Shown one piece after another: positions 8,542 to 16,138 of a stretch of 64,000 nt of DNA. The stretch's first letter is position 1. Each line of letters starts with the position of its first letter. The position numbers were made by a program, and so were the translations under genes. The notes beneath the pieces were generated by a model. The model worked only from the letters and a program-made list of their open reading frames with translations. It ran no database searches and was not told where the DNA came from. This DNA is from RUG11462 sp036308645 (GTDB taxonomy: Bacteria; Bacillota; Clostridia; Oscillospirales; Acutalibacteraceae). The stretch lies in NCBI GenBank assembly GCA_036308645.1, contig JAXJVH010000007.1, forward strand, positions 7,964 to 71,963, written 5' to 3'.

Positions 8542-9387
8542 CTAATCTTTCTTTTTAACCGCCGAAAAGCATAGATTGATTATAAGTATAAAAACGAACA
8601 ACACTACTGCGGTTGCGATAAGTGCTTCACGGTGAAGTCCTGTAGCATATCCCATTTCCATAGCAATATTAGCAGTAAGCGTTCTTACACCGCTTGTAAC
8701 ACTTTTGGCTAAAATCGGCTGATTTCCCGCTACCATCATAACCGCCATTGTTTCGCCTATAGCTCTGCCGATGCCGAGTATTATTCCTGCTGTAATGCCT
8801 GATTTTGCAGCAGGAAAAATTACTCTGAAAACACTTCTCTCATGAGTAGCGCCAAGCGCTAAAGAGCCTTCATAGTAGCTTTCCGGCACAGCATTTAAAG
8901 AGCTTTCGGTAACGCTTATTATCGTAGGCAAAATCATTATACCGAGTAATATAGATGCGGTGAGTATTCCTTTTCCGCCACCGCCGAAAATATCCTGCAT
9001 AATCGGAACTATAACAACAAGTCCGAAAAAGCCGTAAACGATAGACGGAATACCTGCAAGCAGATTTACCGCAGGCTTAAGTAATTTATAAAGTTTTTCG
9101 GGACAAAATCTTGCTAAAAAGATTGCACATAAAAGTCCTATCGGAACTCCTACTATAATTGCACCGGCAGTAACATAGATACTGCCTAAAATCATAGGGA
9201 ATATACCGTAAATATCGTTGCCCGGCTTCCATTTTGTACCTGTTAAAAAGTCGATAAAACCGATTTTCGCCATTCCCGGAATACCGTTTGCAAATAAAAA
9301 TATACAGATAAGCAAAACCGAAATTATTGACAAACAGGCGGTAAACAGAAAAACGTATTTCATTGCCGTTTCTTTAATTTTATTCAT
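8542..9387 (-). CDS. pstC: Phosphate ABC transporter permease PstC
   Basis: A 281-residue membrane subunit that pairs with PstA. It has an N-terminal membrane anchor (about 12-34), a periplasm-facing segment, and five further hydrophobic stretches. The cytoplasmic coupling loop is SYYEGSLALGATHERSVFRVIFPAAKSG, close in form to that of PstA. A stem-loop separates it from pstS; the rest of the operon follows with little or no spacing. Confidence 0.93.
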   Translation of the reverse strand: MNKIKETAMKYVFLFTACLSIISVLLICIFLFANGIPGMAKIGFIDFLTGTKWKPGNDIYGIFPMILGSIYVTAGAIIVGVPIGLLCAIFLARFCPEKLYKLLKPAVNLLAGIPSIVYGFFGLVVIVPIMQDIFGGGGKGILTASILLGIMILPTIISVTESSLNAVPESYYEGSLALGATHERSVFRVIFPAAKSGITAGIILGIGRAIGETMAVMMVAGNQPILAKSVTSGVRTLTANIAMEMGYATGLHREALIATAVVLFVFILIINLCFSAVKKKD

Positions 9388-9456
9388 TTTGCACTCCTTT
9401 AAGAGTAGTTTTCAGCCGAATTTAATTTTTAAATTACACTTCTTTATTCGGATATA

Positions 9457-9486
9457 GGGTTTAAAGCCTTTTATGGCTTTAAACCC
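9457..9486. promoter_or_regulatory. Intercistronic stem-loop between pstS and pstC
   Basis: A perfect 12-base stem (GGGTTTAAAGCC and GGCTTTAAACCC) surrounds a 6-base loop. On the minus-strand transcript no U-run follows it, so it is not a standard terminator. In binding-protein operons such a hairpin usually protects the upstream mRNA and gives more PstS than PstCAB. That role is inferred from position. Confidence 0.55.
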
Positions 9487-9508
9487 TTTTTAGCTGATAA
9501 CTTATATT

Positions 9509-10414
9509 TTATTTAAGTTCTGACCAATCTGTTGTTTCGCCTGTAAATATTGCTTTAACCTGTTCGCTTGAAAGCTCATCAAAAGTATTATCGTTATTAA
9601 CGATTACAGCGATACCGTCTTTTGCGATAACTGTTGCTTGAAGCTCTGCGGCTTCTTCATCTTTAAGCTCACGTGATGCCATACCGATATCCGAAACACC
9701 GTTCATTGCGTCTTTCATACCTGTTGAAGAATCTGACTGCTGAAGCTCTATTGTTACATCTTTATTTAATGCACAGTAAGCTTCTTTGAGTTTTTCCATT
9801 ACAGGAGTTACAGAAGAAGAACCGCTGATTGTGATTTTACCGCTTACGCCTGCTGCTTCGTATGCCGGTTTATCACCTACGCTGATGTATTTTTCCTGTT
9901 CAACAATCGCCTGACCTTCAGCACTCATAATGTAGTTGATAAAATCTTTTGCAGCGTCGCTTAAATCTTTTTTGGTTGCGATGTTAAACGGACGTGAGAT
10001 TTTGTAGCTTTCATTTGAAACATTTTCAACAGAAGCTTCTACACCGTCGATTTTCAAAGCCTTTACTGTGTTGTTAAGTGAGCCGAGTGAAATATAACCG
10101 ATTGCGCTTTCGTTACCTGCAACTGTTGTCATCATAACTGATGTTGAGTTGGTAATTTCGGCAGCGTCTGTTGTATTATCGATTTTGTTTCCGTCTGCAT
10201 CCTTTTCTTCAATACCGAAAAGTTCGATAAATGCGCCTCTTGTACCTGAACCGTCCTCACGTGAGATAACTGAGATTGCGCCTGTTGTTGCAGCGGCCTC
10301 ATTGCCGCCTTTTGTCGTGCTGTCCTGATTGTCAGCGGCTTTGTTACCGCATCCGGTAAGAGCGCCCATAAGCACTACAATACCTAAAATTAATGCAAAT
10401 ATTCTTTTTTTCAT
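9509..10414 (-). CDS. pstS: Phosphate-binding lipoprotein PstS, domain halves in swapped order
   Basis: The 301-residue binding protein of the Pst importer. The signal peptide ends in a lipobox, LTGC, with the lipidated Cys22, then a short polar linker. What is odd is the order of the sequence. The part usually in the C-terminal half (VISREDGSGTRGAF, then GYISLGSL and FINYIMSAEGQ) comes first, at about 47-170. The part usually at the N terminus (ITISGSSSVTPVMEKL, DIGMASRELKDEE, DGIAVIVNND, IFTGETTDWSEL) comes second, at about 193-301. Both phosphate-contacting segments are present, so the fold can be complete as a circular permutation. It is the first gene of the pst operon, behind a PhoP-type box. 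Confidence 0.9.
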   Translation of the reverse strand: MKKRIFALILGIVVLMGALTGCGNKAADNQDSTTKGGNEAAATTGAISVISREDGSGTRGAFIELFGIEEKDADGNKIDNTTDAAEITNSTSVMMTTVAGNESAIGYISLGSLNNTVKALKIDGVEASVENVSNESYKISRPFNIATKKDLSDAAKDFINYIMSAEGQAIVEQEKYISVGDKPAYEAAGVSGKITISGSSSVTPVMEKLKEAYCALNKDVTIELQQSDSSTGMKDAMNGVSDIGMASRELKDEEAAELQATVIAKDGIAVIVNNDNTFDELSSEQVKAIFTGETTDWSELK

Positions 10415-10494
10415 AACTAAAGTTTCCTTTCTTGCTTTGAGATTTTTAATCTCATTTAATTAATTTTATTTCCCTCTTTTCAGGGTACGGGTTT

Positions 10495-10549
10495 ATTCTA
10501 AATCGGCAAGGTTAAGTTTAAAACGTCACTTGTGTTAACTGTATGTTAA
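10495..10549 (-). promoter_or_regulatory. pst promoter with PhoP-box direct repeat
   Basis: On the minus strand two exact TTAACA hexamers (10544-10549 and 10533-10538) are separated by 5 bases, an 11-base period equal to one helical turn. This is the arrangement known for PhoP boxes in Bacillus-type Firmicutes. A TAGAAT that can serve as a -10 element lies at 10495-10500. No good -35 hexamer stands at the right distance, as expected of an activator-dependent promoter. A further TTAACA lies at 10594-10599, out of phase. The pstS leader also has a small GAGATT/AATCTC hairpin before its ribosome binding site. Confidence 0.7.
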
Positions 10550-10708
10550 CAATAATTGTTTTAAAAAAAACGGTATTTACATTAAAAAGTATATGTTAAT
10601 TTAATTGAGATATTAATTTAACATAAATAAAGCAAAGCAAAATTTGTATAAAATATACAATCGGATTTATATATTTTTCACAAAGTTTAAAAATTGTCGA
10701 AAATTGTC

Positions 10709-10737
10709 TTGAAGTTCACGTGAACCTATGATATAAT
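10709..10737 (+). promoter_or_regulatory. Promoter with embedded palindromic operator
   Basis: TTGAAG (10709-10714), a 17-base spacer and TATAAT (10732-10737) form a good sigma-A promoter. The spacer is largely filled by a perfect 12-base palindrome, GTTCACGTGAAC, at 10714-10725. A protein bound there would block RNA polymerase. The gene behind it encodes a helix-turn-helix protein, so autorepression is the simplest reading. Confidence 0.65.
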
Positions 10738-10771
10738 TAGGTAAACTCAAACAAAAAGGAGGCAAAAGCTA

Positions 10772-11335
10772 ATGTATCAAAAACTTATTCCCGGAACAAA
10801 TACGCCATACGGCGATTTAAAAGGCGGAGCTTTTGCACTCTTTCAGCCTATGATAAAAGCGGCGGGCGGACTTACTTTGGCTCAAGTCTGCTCGATAACG
10901 GGACTTGAAGGCTCGACTATACAAAACTGGGTTAAAAGAGGATTTATTGCCCACCCTGTTAAAAAAAGATATTTTGAACGTCAGCTCTCAAGAATACTTA
11001 TTTTAAGCGCTTTAAGGGACAGTATGCAGCTTGACAGCATAGTAGCATTGCTGAAATATATCAACGGCGATGTCGAAGATGACAGCGATGATAATATTTC
11101 AGAGCCGGAGCTTTTTGATTACTTTTGCAATATAGTAAGAAAGATTGATATAGAAAAAGGTATAAGTTTTAAGGAAATAGATTTATATATTAATGAGGAA
11201 ATAAAAGATTTTAAAGGACCTTTTTCAGATTCAAAGCAACGTGTTTACAACACGCTCAAAACAATGATTTTAGGATATATTACGGGCAGATACAAACAGG
11301 AAACCGATTTCTTTTACAACAGCGTTTTAAACTGA
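10772..11335 (+). CDS. DUF1836 family protein with N-terminal helix-turn-helix
   Basis: A 187-residue soluble protein. Residues about 34-75 (LTLAQVCSITGLEGSTIQNWVKRG and on) look like a MerR/Xre-type helix-turn-helix with a following basic wing, then an acidic linker (EDDSDDNISE) and a helical C-terminal part. This layout fits the DUF1836 family, whose function is not known to me. The ATG follows a strong AGGAGG site. It stands alone behind its own promoter with a palindrome in the spacer, about 60 bases ahead of the flotillin pair. A transcriptional regulator is likely; its targets are unknown. Confidence 0.7.
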   Translation: MYQKLIPGTNTPYGDLKGGAFALFQPMIKAAGGLTLAQVCSITGLEGSTIQNWVKRGFIAHPVKKRYFERQLSRILILSALRDSMQLDSIVALLKYINGDVEDDSDDNISEPELFDYFCNIVRKIDIEKGISFKEIDLYINEEIKDFKGPFSDSKQRVYNTLKTMILGYITGRYKQETDFFYNSVLN

Positions 11336-11395
11336 AATCTCTTGTTTGTATGCGCGCATAATAAAAAACTATAGCTTTAATTAGGAGGAATATAT

Positions 11396-12058
11396 ATGGA
11401 ATGGTTTGCTTCCTGGTACGAAAGTCTTAACACCGTTCAGCAGGTTTTAGCCGCAGGCGCAATTCCCGCAACAGTAATTTTAATTATCCAAACTGTGCTT
11501 TTGATGTTTGGCGTTGGCGGTCATGACGCAGACCACGGCGAGTTTGACCACGATTTTTCGTATTCTCACGATTTTGACGGTCATATCGACCATGATTTTG
11601 ACCACAGCCACGACTTTGACGAGCATATCGACCACGACGGCGCACATCATTCATCGGGTGTAAGAATTTTTACCGTTCGTGGATTAGTCGCAATGTTCTC
11701 GGTTGGCGGCTGGCTTGGAATTGCAATGATAGATTTAGGTGTTTCTAACGCAATTTCGGTAATAATAGCCTTTGTCGGCGGATTTTTGGCGCTTATACTT
11801 GTAGCGCTGGTTTTAAAACTGATGCTTTCACTTCAGCAGGGCGGAAATATAGACGTCCAAAACGCTATTACCAAAACAGCAAAGGTCTATCTTACAATTC
11901 CGGCTTCACGCAAAGGCACAGGCAAGGTAACATTTACTTTGCAAGAGCGTTTTGTCGAAATGGACGCTGTTACCGATTTTACACAAGACATTAAAACTGA
12001 TTCTATGGTGCAGATTGTTTCGGTTACGGACAATTGTTTGGTTGTTCGCCCGTTATAA
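11396..12058 (+). CDS. NfeD-like membrane protein with a His/Asp-rich loop
   Basis: A 220-residue membrane protein next to a flotillin. A hydrophobic segment (about 18-40) is followed by a loop at 43-85 with 12 His and 13 Asp residues in HDFD/HIDH-type repeats. Two more membrane segments (about 93-118 and 122-148) follow. The C-terminal domain (about 155-220) is beta-rich, like the OB-fold domain of NfeD/YuaF proteins, which work with flotillins in membrane microdomains. The loop looks like a metal-binding region (zinc, nickel or manganese) facing outside. Family placement rests on size, topology and neighbour; the loop's role is inference. Confidence 0.72.
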   Translation: MEWFASWYESLNTVQQVLAAGAIPATVILIIQTVLLMFGVGGHDADHGEFDHDFSYSHDFDGHIDHDFDHSHDFDEHIDHDGAHHSSGVRIFTVRGLVAMFSVGGWLGIAMIDLGVSNAISVIIAFVGGFLALILVALVLKLMLSLQQGGNIDVQNAITKTAKVYLTIPASRKGTGKVTFTLQERFVEMDAVTDFTQDIKTDSMVQIVSVTDNCLVVRPL

Positions 12059-12100
12059 CCCGCATTATAAAATACATAATAAATAAAAGGAGAAATATTT

Positions 12101-13504
12101 ATGAATCCAAGCTTAATTATCACAATTACGGTTATCGCAGTACTGCTTTTCACATTGTTGTTAGTAGCGCTGACAAGATACCGCCGCTGCCCTTCGGATA
12201 AGGTGCTGGTTGTTTACGGTAAGGTAGGAACAAATAAAGACGGCACAAACCGTTCTGCTAAATGCGTTCATGGCGGCGCCGCTTTTATCTGGCCTGTAAT
12301 TCAGTCTTATGAATACCTTGATTTGACACCTATTTCAATCAATGTAGACCTTACAAATGCGCTTTCGCATCAGAATATCCGAGTTGATGTTCCTTCACGT
12401 TTTACGGTAGGTATCTCAACCGAACAGGGTGTTATGCAGAATGCGGCTGAACGTTTGCTCGGCTTAAAACTCAATGAAATTCAGGAGCTTGCCAAGGATA
12501 TTATTTTCGGTCAGCTTCGTCTTGTTATAGCAACAATGGATATTGAAGAAATCAATACCGACCGAGATAAATTTCTTGAGGCTGTTTCACACAATGTTGA
12601 AACCGAGCTTAAAAAGATAGGTTTAAGACTTATCAATGTAAATGTTACCGATATTACCGATGAATCGGGATATATTGAGGCGCTCGGTAAAGAGGCGGCC
12701 GCAAAGGCTATCAACGACGCTAAAAAGAGCGTTGCCGAGAAAAACCGTGACGGTAGCATTGGCGAAGCCGTTGCAGTTAAAGACCAGCGTATTTCGGTTG
12801 CAGAGTCAAATGCGACTGCTATCGCAGGCGAAAACGAGTCCAAAGCCGCCGTTGCGCTTTCTGACGCAATCCGCAGAGAAAAAGAAGCAGAGGCACAGCG
12901 CAGAGCGGTTGCCGCAGAGAAAATCGCACAGGCAAAAGCGCTTGAAGAGGCTTATGTAGCAGAGCAAAGTGCAGAGCGTGCAAGAGCCGAAAGAGAACTT
13001 GCAACAAAGCAGGCTGATATAATTACCGCCGCACAGGTTGAAAAAGAACGCAAAGAACTTGAAGCAGAGGCTATAGCCGAGCAGACACGCCGCAAGGCAA
13101 AGGGTGAGGCTGACGCTATCTTCGCCACAATGGAAGCACAGGCACGAGGCGTTCAGGAAGTGCTTGAAAAACAGGCTGAAGGTTTTAAAAAGATTATTGA
13201 AGCCGCAAACGGCGATGCTTCTGCCGCTGTTCAGTTAATGCTTGTTGATAAAATCGAAGAGCTTGTTAAAATTCAGGTTGAAGCTATTAAAAATCTTAAT
13301 ATTGACAAGATTACCGTTTGGGATTCAATGGGCGGTGAAAACGGTACTCCGACAACTGCAAACTTTCTGTCGGGTATTATGAAGTCCGTTCCTCCGCTTA
13401 ATGAAACACTTAAAATGGCAGGAATACAAATTCCCGAATATTTAGGCAAGCAGATTGAAGAAAAAGAAGAAAAAGAACCACAAGCAACAGAAGCACAAAA
13501 ATAA
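12101..13504 (+). CDS. Flotillin-like SPFH-domain protein
   Basis: A 467-residue flotillin. An N-terminal membrane segment (residues 4-25) is followed by an SPFH/band 7 domain (about 35-210) and a long Ala/Glu-rich coiled coil (about 215-360) full of AEA-type heptads, the flotillin signature. The C-terminal part is helical with a charged tail. Flotillins scaffold lipid microdomains. The gene lies 42 bases after the NfeD-like gene, a pairing known from the Bacillus yuaF-yuaG (floT) operon. The ATG follows AAAGGAG. A bidirectional hairpin closes the unit. Confidence 0.9.
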   Translation: MNPSLIITITVIAVLLFTLLLVALTRYRRCPSDKVLVVYGKVGTNKDGTNRSAKCVHGGAAFIWPVIQSYEYLDLTPISINVDLTNALSHQNIRVDVPSRFTVGISTEQGVMQNAAERLLGLKLNEIQELAKDIIFGQLRLVIATMDIEEINTDRDKFLEAVSHNVETELKKIGLRLINVNVTDITDESGYIEALGKEAAAKAINDAKKSVAEKNRDGSIGEAVAVKDQRISVAESNATAIAGENESKAAVALSDAIRREKEAEAQRRAVAAEKIAQAKALEEAYVAEQSAERARAERELATKQADIITAAQVEKERKELEAEAIAEQTRRKAKGEADAIFATMEAQARGVQEVLEKQAEGFKKIIEAANGDASAAVQLMLVDKIEELVKIQVEAIKNLNIDKITVWDSMGGENGTPTTANFLSGIMKSVPPLNETLKMAGIQIPEYLGKQIEEKEEKEPQATEAQK

Positions 13505-13555
13505 TTTATGTGTTTTAATTATATCGACTTTGTTGCAGACTAATCTTATATACAA

Positions 13556-13590
13556 AAACAACCCTTTGGAAAATTCCAAAGGGTTGTTTT
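13556..13590. terminator. Bidirectional terminator
   Basis: Arms AACAACCCTTTGGAA and TTCCAAAGGGTTGTT form a long stem with a very short loop, flanked by A's on the left and T's on the right. It can end transcription of the flotillin operon (plus) and of the small minus-strand gene at 13607. Confidence 0.85.
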
Positions 13591-13606
13591 AATCGTAAAA
13601 GTCTTA

Positions 13607-13888
13607 TTATTTTTCCGCCAACGCACGTTCGAGCCAAATAGCGCCGATGTCCATAGCGTTGTAAAGACCTTCTTTTTCGCTCTTTTTGATTATTCTCTTT
13701 ACAGGGTCAACCGATGTATCGGTATCAAGCAACTGAACAAGAATTTTTTTAGCCGAGGTAATATCTCCGTCCGGCTCCTTATCTTTGATTGTGAGTTGGA
13801 TTACAAATTTATCCTCCATATTTCCGTAATAAAGAGTATCGCCGCAACGAACAAGCGGTCTGCCTTTATAATTTAAAAATTCTGCCAA
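13607..13888 (-). CDS. Small conserved-looking protein of unknown function
   Basis: I do not recognise this protein. The likely start is a TTG at 13888, eight bases after an AGGAG site, giving 93 residues (MAEFLNYKGRPLVRC...). An in-frame TTG at 13897 is too close to that site. The sequence is soluble: a beta-rich N-terminal half (GRPLVRCGDTLYYG, FVIQLTIKD) and a helical, charged second half ending ALAEK. It stands alone between two terminators, after the rps operon and convergent to the flotillin gene. Confidence 0.65.
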   Translation of the reverse strand: MAEFLNYKGRPLVRCGDTLYYGNMEDKFVIQLTIKDKEPDGDITSAKKILVQLLDTDTSVDPVKRIIKKSEKEGLYNAMDIGAIWLERALAEK

Positions 13889-13965
13889 AAGAATCAACTC
13901 CTAACGTAATCTGTTTTATTATTTTAACATACTTTATGCCCTTTGTAAAGATGTTTTTTCTGCAC

Positions 13966-14004
13966 AAAAAACTCCTGCCGAAAATAAAAGGCAGGAGTTT
14001 TGTT
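13966..14004 (-). terminator. Terminator after rpsR
   Basis: Arms AAAACTCCTGCC (13968-13979) and GGCAGGAGTTTT (13990-14001) form a strong stem with A's on the left, which read as a U-run on the minus-strand transcript. It lies 20 bases after the rpsR stop. Confidence 0.85.
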
Positions 14005-14020
14005 TGTTCTAAATATTATA

Positions 14021-14281
14021 TTAGTCAGAAACGTAAGGCATTAATGCTAAATGTCTTGCTCTCTTAATAGCAACTGTCAATGCTCTCTGGTGGAAAGTGC
14101 AGGTGCCTGTTACACGGCGAGGGAGAATTTTTGCTCTCTCAGAGGTGTATTTAGAAAGTTTAGAAACATTTTTATAGTCAATAAAGCCGCCTGTCTGTCT
14201 GTCTACGCAGAAAGCGCAAACTTTTTTACGACCTTTTCTGATAGGTCTTGCAGGACGCTCAGGTCTTTTATTTTCTTCCAT
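14021..14281 (-). CDS. rpsR: Ribosomal protein S18
   Basis: An 86-residue 30S subunit protein that binds 16S rRNA together with S6. The core FIDYKNVSKLSKYTSERAKI and the C-terminal RALTVAIKRARHLALMP are typical. It is a cysteine-bearing (zinc-type) form, with CAFC near residues 22-25 and a third Cys in GTCTFH. Such proteins often have a zinc-free paralogue elsewhere under zinc control. It is the last gene of rpsF-ssb-rpsR. Confidence 0.97.
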   Translation of the reverse strand: MEENKRPERPARPIRKGRKKVCAFCVDRQTGGFIDYKNVSKLSKYTSERAKILPRRVTGTCTFHQRALTVAIKRARHLALMPYVSD

Positions 14282-14340
14282 TTAAGGTTTACCTCCTTAT
14301 AAAAATTTGTATTCGAAAAGAAATTTTTTCAAATAATAAA

Positions 14341-14775
14341 TCAGAACGGAAGATCCTCGTCACCCATAGAAATTTCTTCAAAATCGCCTGTATCAACATT
14401 TGAGAATGAAGCGGGTGCGGATTCTGTTCTTGCCATCGGTGCGCTACCGCCCGACTCGGCTTTTGAACCGCAAAAATCAGCAGAATCAACAACAACATCA
14501 TAAGTTGTACGTTTATTGCCGTCTTTATCGGTGTAACTGCTCTGTTGTAAAGAGCCGCGAATAGCAATCATCTGACCTTTGCCAAAATATTTTGTGATAA
14601 ATTCGGCATTATTACGCCAAGCGACGCAATTGATAAAATCGGTCTGATTATTGCCGTCTTTTGAATAACTGCGGTTTACGGCAACAGAAAAAGAAGTAAC
14701 CGAAATACCGCTGTTTGTTGTGCGAAGTTCAGGGGTTGCAGTAAGTCTGCCCATAATTACTACTACATTAAGCAT
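14341..14775 (-). CDS. ssb: Single-stranded DNA-binding protein
   Basis: A 144-residue SSB with the N-terminal OB fold (LNVVVIMGRLTATPELR, FINCVAWRNNAEFITKYFGKG) at about 1-105. A disordered linker and the acidic tail ending MGDEDLPF follow; that tail docks repair and replication partners. It lies between rpsF and rpsR, its standard place in Firmicutes, and is translated from its own ribosome binding site. Confidence 0.97.
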   Translation of the reverse strand: MLNVVVIMGRLTATPELRTTNSGISVTSFSVAVNRSYSKDGNNQTDFINCVAWRNNAEFITKYFGKGQMIAIRGSLQQSSYTDKDGNKRTTYDVVVDSADFCGSKAESGGSAPMARTESAPASFSNVDTGDFEEISMGDEDLPF

Positions 14776-14797
14776 TTTTATTTACCTGCTTTCAAAA

Positions 14798-15085
14798 TTA
14801 TGCTTCCTTTGCAACTGTTAAATATCTTAACACGTCGTCTGCAATGTTAAGTTTTCTTGCAAGTTCAGAAACAAATGTAGGCTCAGAAGTATGAGTAATA
14901 ACTACATAGTAGCCGTCGTTTTCGTAGTTGATAGGGTATGCAAGTCTGCGTTTGCCCCATTCATCTACATTATCAACAGTACCGTTAGCCTCGATAAGTC
15001 CTTTAAACTTCTCAACGCTTGCAGCTACAGCTTCTTCACCGTTTTTCAAAGAGAAAACCAAAACTGTTTCATAAACATTAGCCAT
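14798..15085 (-). CDS. rpsF: Ribosomal protein S6
   Basis: A 95-residue 30S protein that forms a dimer with S18. The family motif WGKRRLAYPINYENDGYYV is clear, with a beta-alpha-beta-beta-alpha-beta pattern. It is the first gene of the rpsF-ssb-rpsR operon. An AGGAGG site lies ahead of the ATG, directly after a short structured leader. Confidence 0.97.
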   Translation of the reverse strand: MANVYETVLVFSLKNGEEAVAASVEKFKGLIEANGTVDNVDEWGKRRLAYPINYENDGYYVVITHTSEPTFVSELARKLNIADDVLRYLTVAKEA

Positions 15086-15092
15086 TGATATT

Positions 15093-15135
15093 GTACCTCC
15101 TTTCGGTCATTCGGCTCGACCGCAATTCTCTCGGT
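15093..15135 (-). promoter_or_regulatory. Possible S6:S18-binding leader of rpsF
   Basis: The minus-strand leader just ahead of rpsF can form a GACCG/CGGTC stem, followed by GAGCCGAATGACCGAAAGG that contains CCG triplets and runs into the AGGAGG site. In many bacteria the S6-S18 dimer binds a leader hairpin with a bulged CCG to shut off its own operon. The position fits. I could not verify the exact conserved structure by eye. Confidence 0.35.
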
Positions 15136-15221
15136 CAAGCAAGGAATAAATTTTTTAAACCTTTACTTATACTGATTTTATACAAGCATAAGCAAAAGTA
15201 ATTTTACAATAATTTTTAAAA

Positions 15222-16094
15222 TTAGTCAAGTGTTTTTGCTAAATTTTTTATATATTCTTTAAAATCATTACCAAAATCTTCATTTTTAAGTGCCATTTCA
15301 ACATGTGCCTGCATAAACGAGAGTTTATTTCCCATATCGTAACGTGTGCCTGAAAATTCAATGCCCATCATACCCTCGTTTCTTGCAAGAACACGCATAG
15401 CGTCGGTAAGTTGAAGTTCGTTGCCTGCGCCTTTTGGAATATTTTCAAGAATTTCAAAAATATTCGGCGGTAAAATAACTCTGCCCAAAATAGAATAAAG
15501 CGACATAATTTGATAAGGAGAGGGTTTTTCGATCATATCGGTTACTTTCATAACGGTATCCGAAACCATTTCAACATCAAGCGAACAATATTTTACAATA
15601 TCCTTTTTTGAAACCTTTTTAACGCCTGCAACACCGAGTCCGTACTGCTCGTAAACTTCTGCCAACTCGCCGATAGCAGGTTTTTCACCGATAATAACGT
15701 CGTCACCGTAAAGCACTGCAAAAGGCTCGTCGTCAACCCATGCTTTTGCTTTTAAAATAGCGTGACCTAAACCGCCTGTAACGCCCTGACGTAAAAATGT
15801 AATATTTGCAAGATTTGCAAGGCGCTCAACCTGCTCCAATTGCTGAAACTTTTTAGAATCACGCAGAGCGTGTTCAAGTTCAACCGAATGGTCAAAATGA
15901 TCCTCAATTACGCCTTTGCCTCGGTTTGTAATAATAAGAATTTCAGCAATTCCTGCCTCAACCGCTTCTTCAACTATGTATTGAATAGCCGGTTTGTCAA
16001 CAATCGGAAGCATCTCTTTCGGCGTGGCTTTTGAAGCCGGTAAAATTCGTGTACCGAGCCCCGCCGCCGGTATAACCGCTTTTCTGATTTTCAT
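15222..16094 (-). CDS. galU: UTP--glucose-1-phosphate uridylyltransferase
   Basis: Makes UDP-glucose, the precursor for polysaccharide and teichoic acid synthesis. The 290 residues are typical. The N-terminal nucleotide-binding motif GLGTRILPASKATPKEMLPIVDKPAIQY is a GalU hallmark, and FAVLYGDDVI holds the metal-binding aspartates. UDP-glucose feeds the UDP-glucose dehydrogenase encoded at 61.1 kb in this window. It stands between the rps operon and the zinc-finger membrane proteins. Confidence 0.95.
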   Translation of the reverse strand: MKIRKAVIPAAGLGTRILPASKATPKEMLPIVDKPAIQYIVEEAVEAGIAEILIITNRGKGVIEDHFDHSVELEHALRDSKKFQQLEQVERLANLANITFLRQGVTGGLGHAILKAKAWVDDEPFAVLYGDDVIIGEKPAIGELAEVYEQYGLGVAGVKKVSKKDIVKYCSLDVEMVSDTVMKVTDMIEKPSPYQIMSLYSILGRVILPPNIFEILENIPKGAGNELQLTDAMRVLARNEGMMGIEFSGTRYDMGNKLSFMQAHVEMALKNEDFGNDFKEYIKNLAKTLD

Positions 16095-16138
16095 TACGCA
16101 ATCCTCCTAAAAACAATATATTAAAATTAAATACGATA

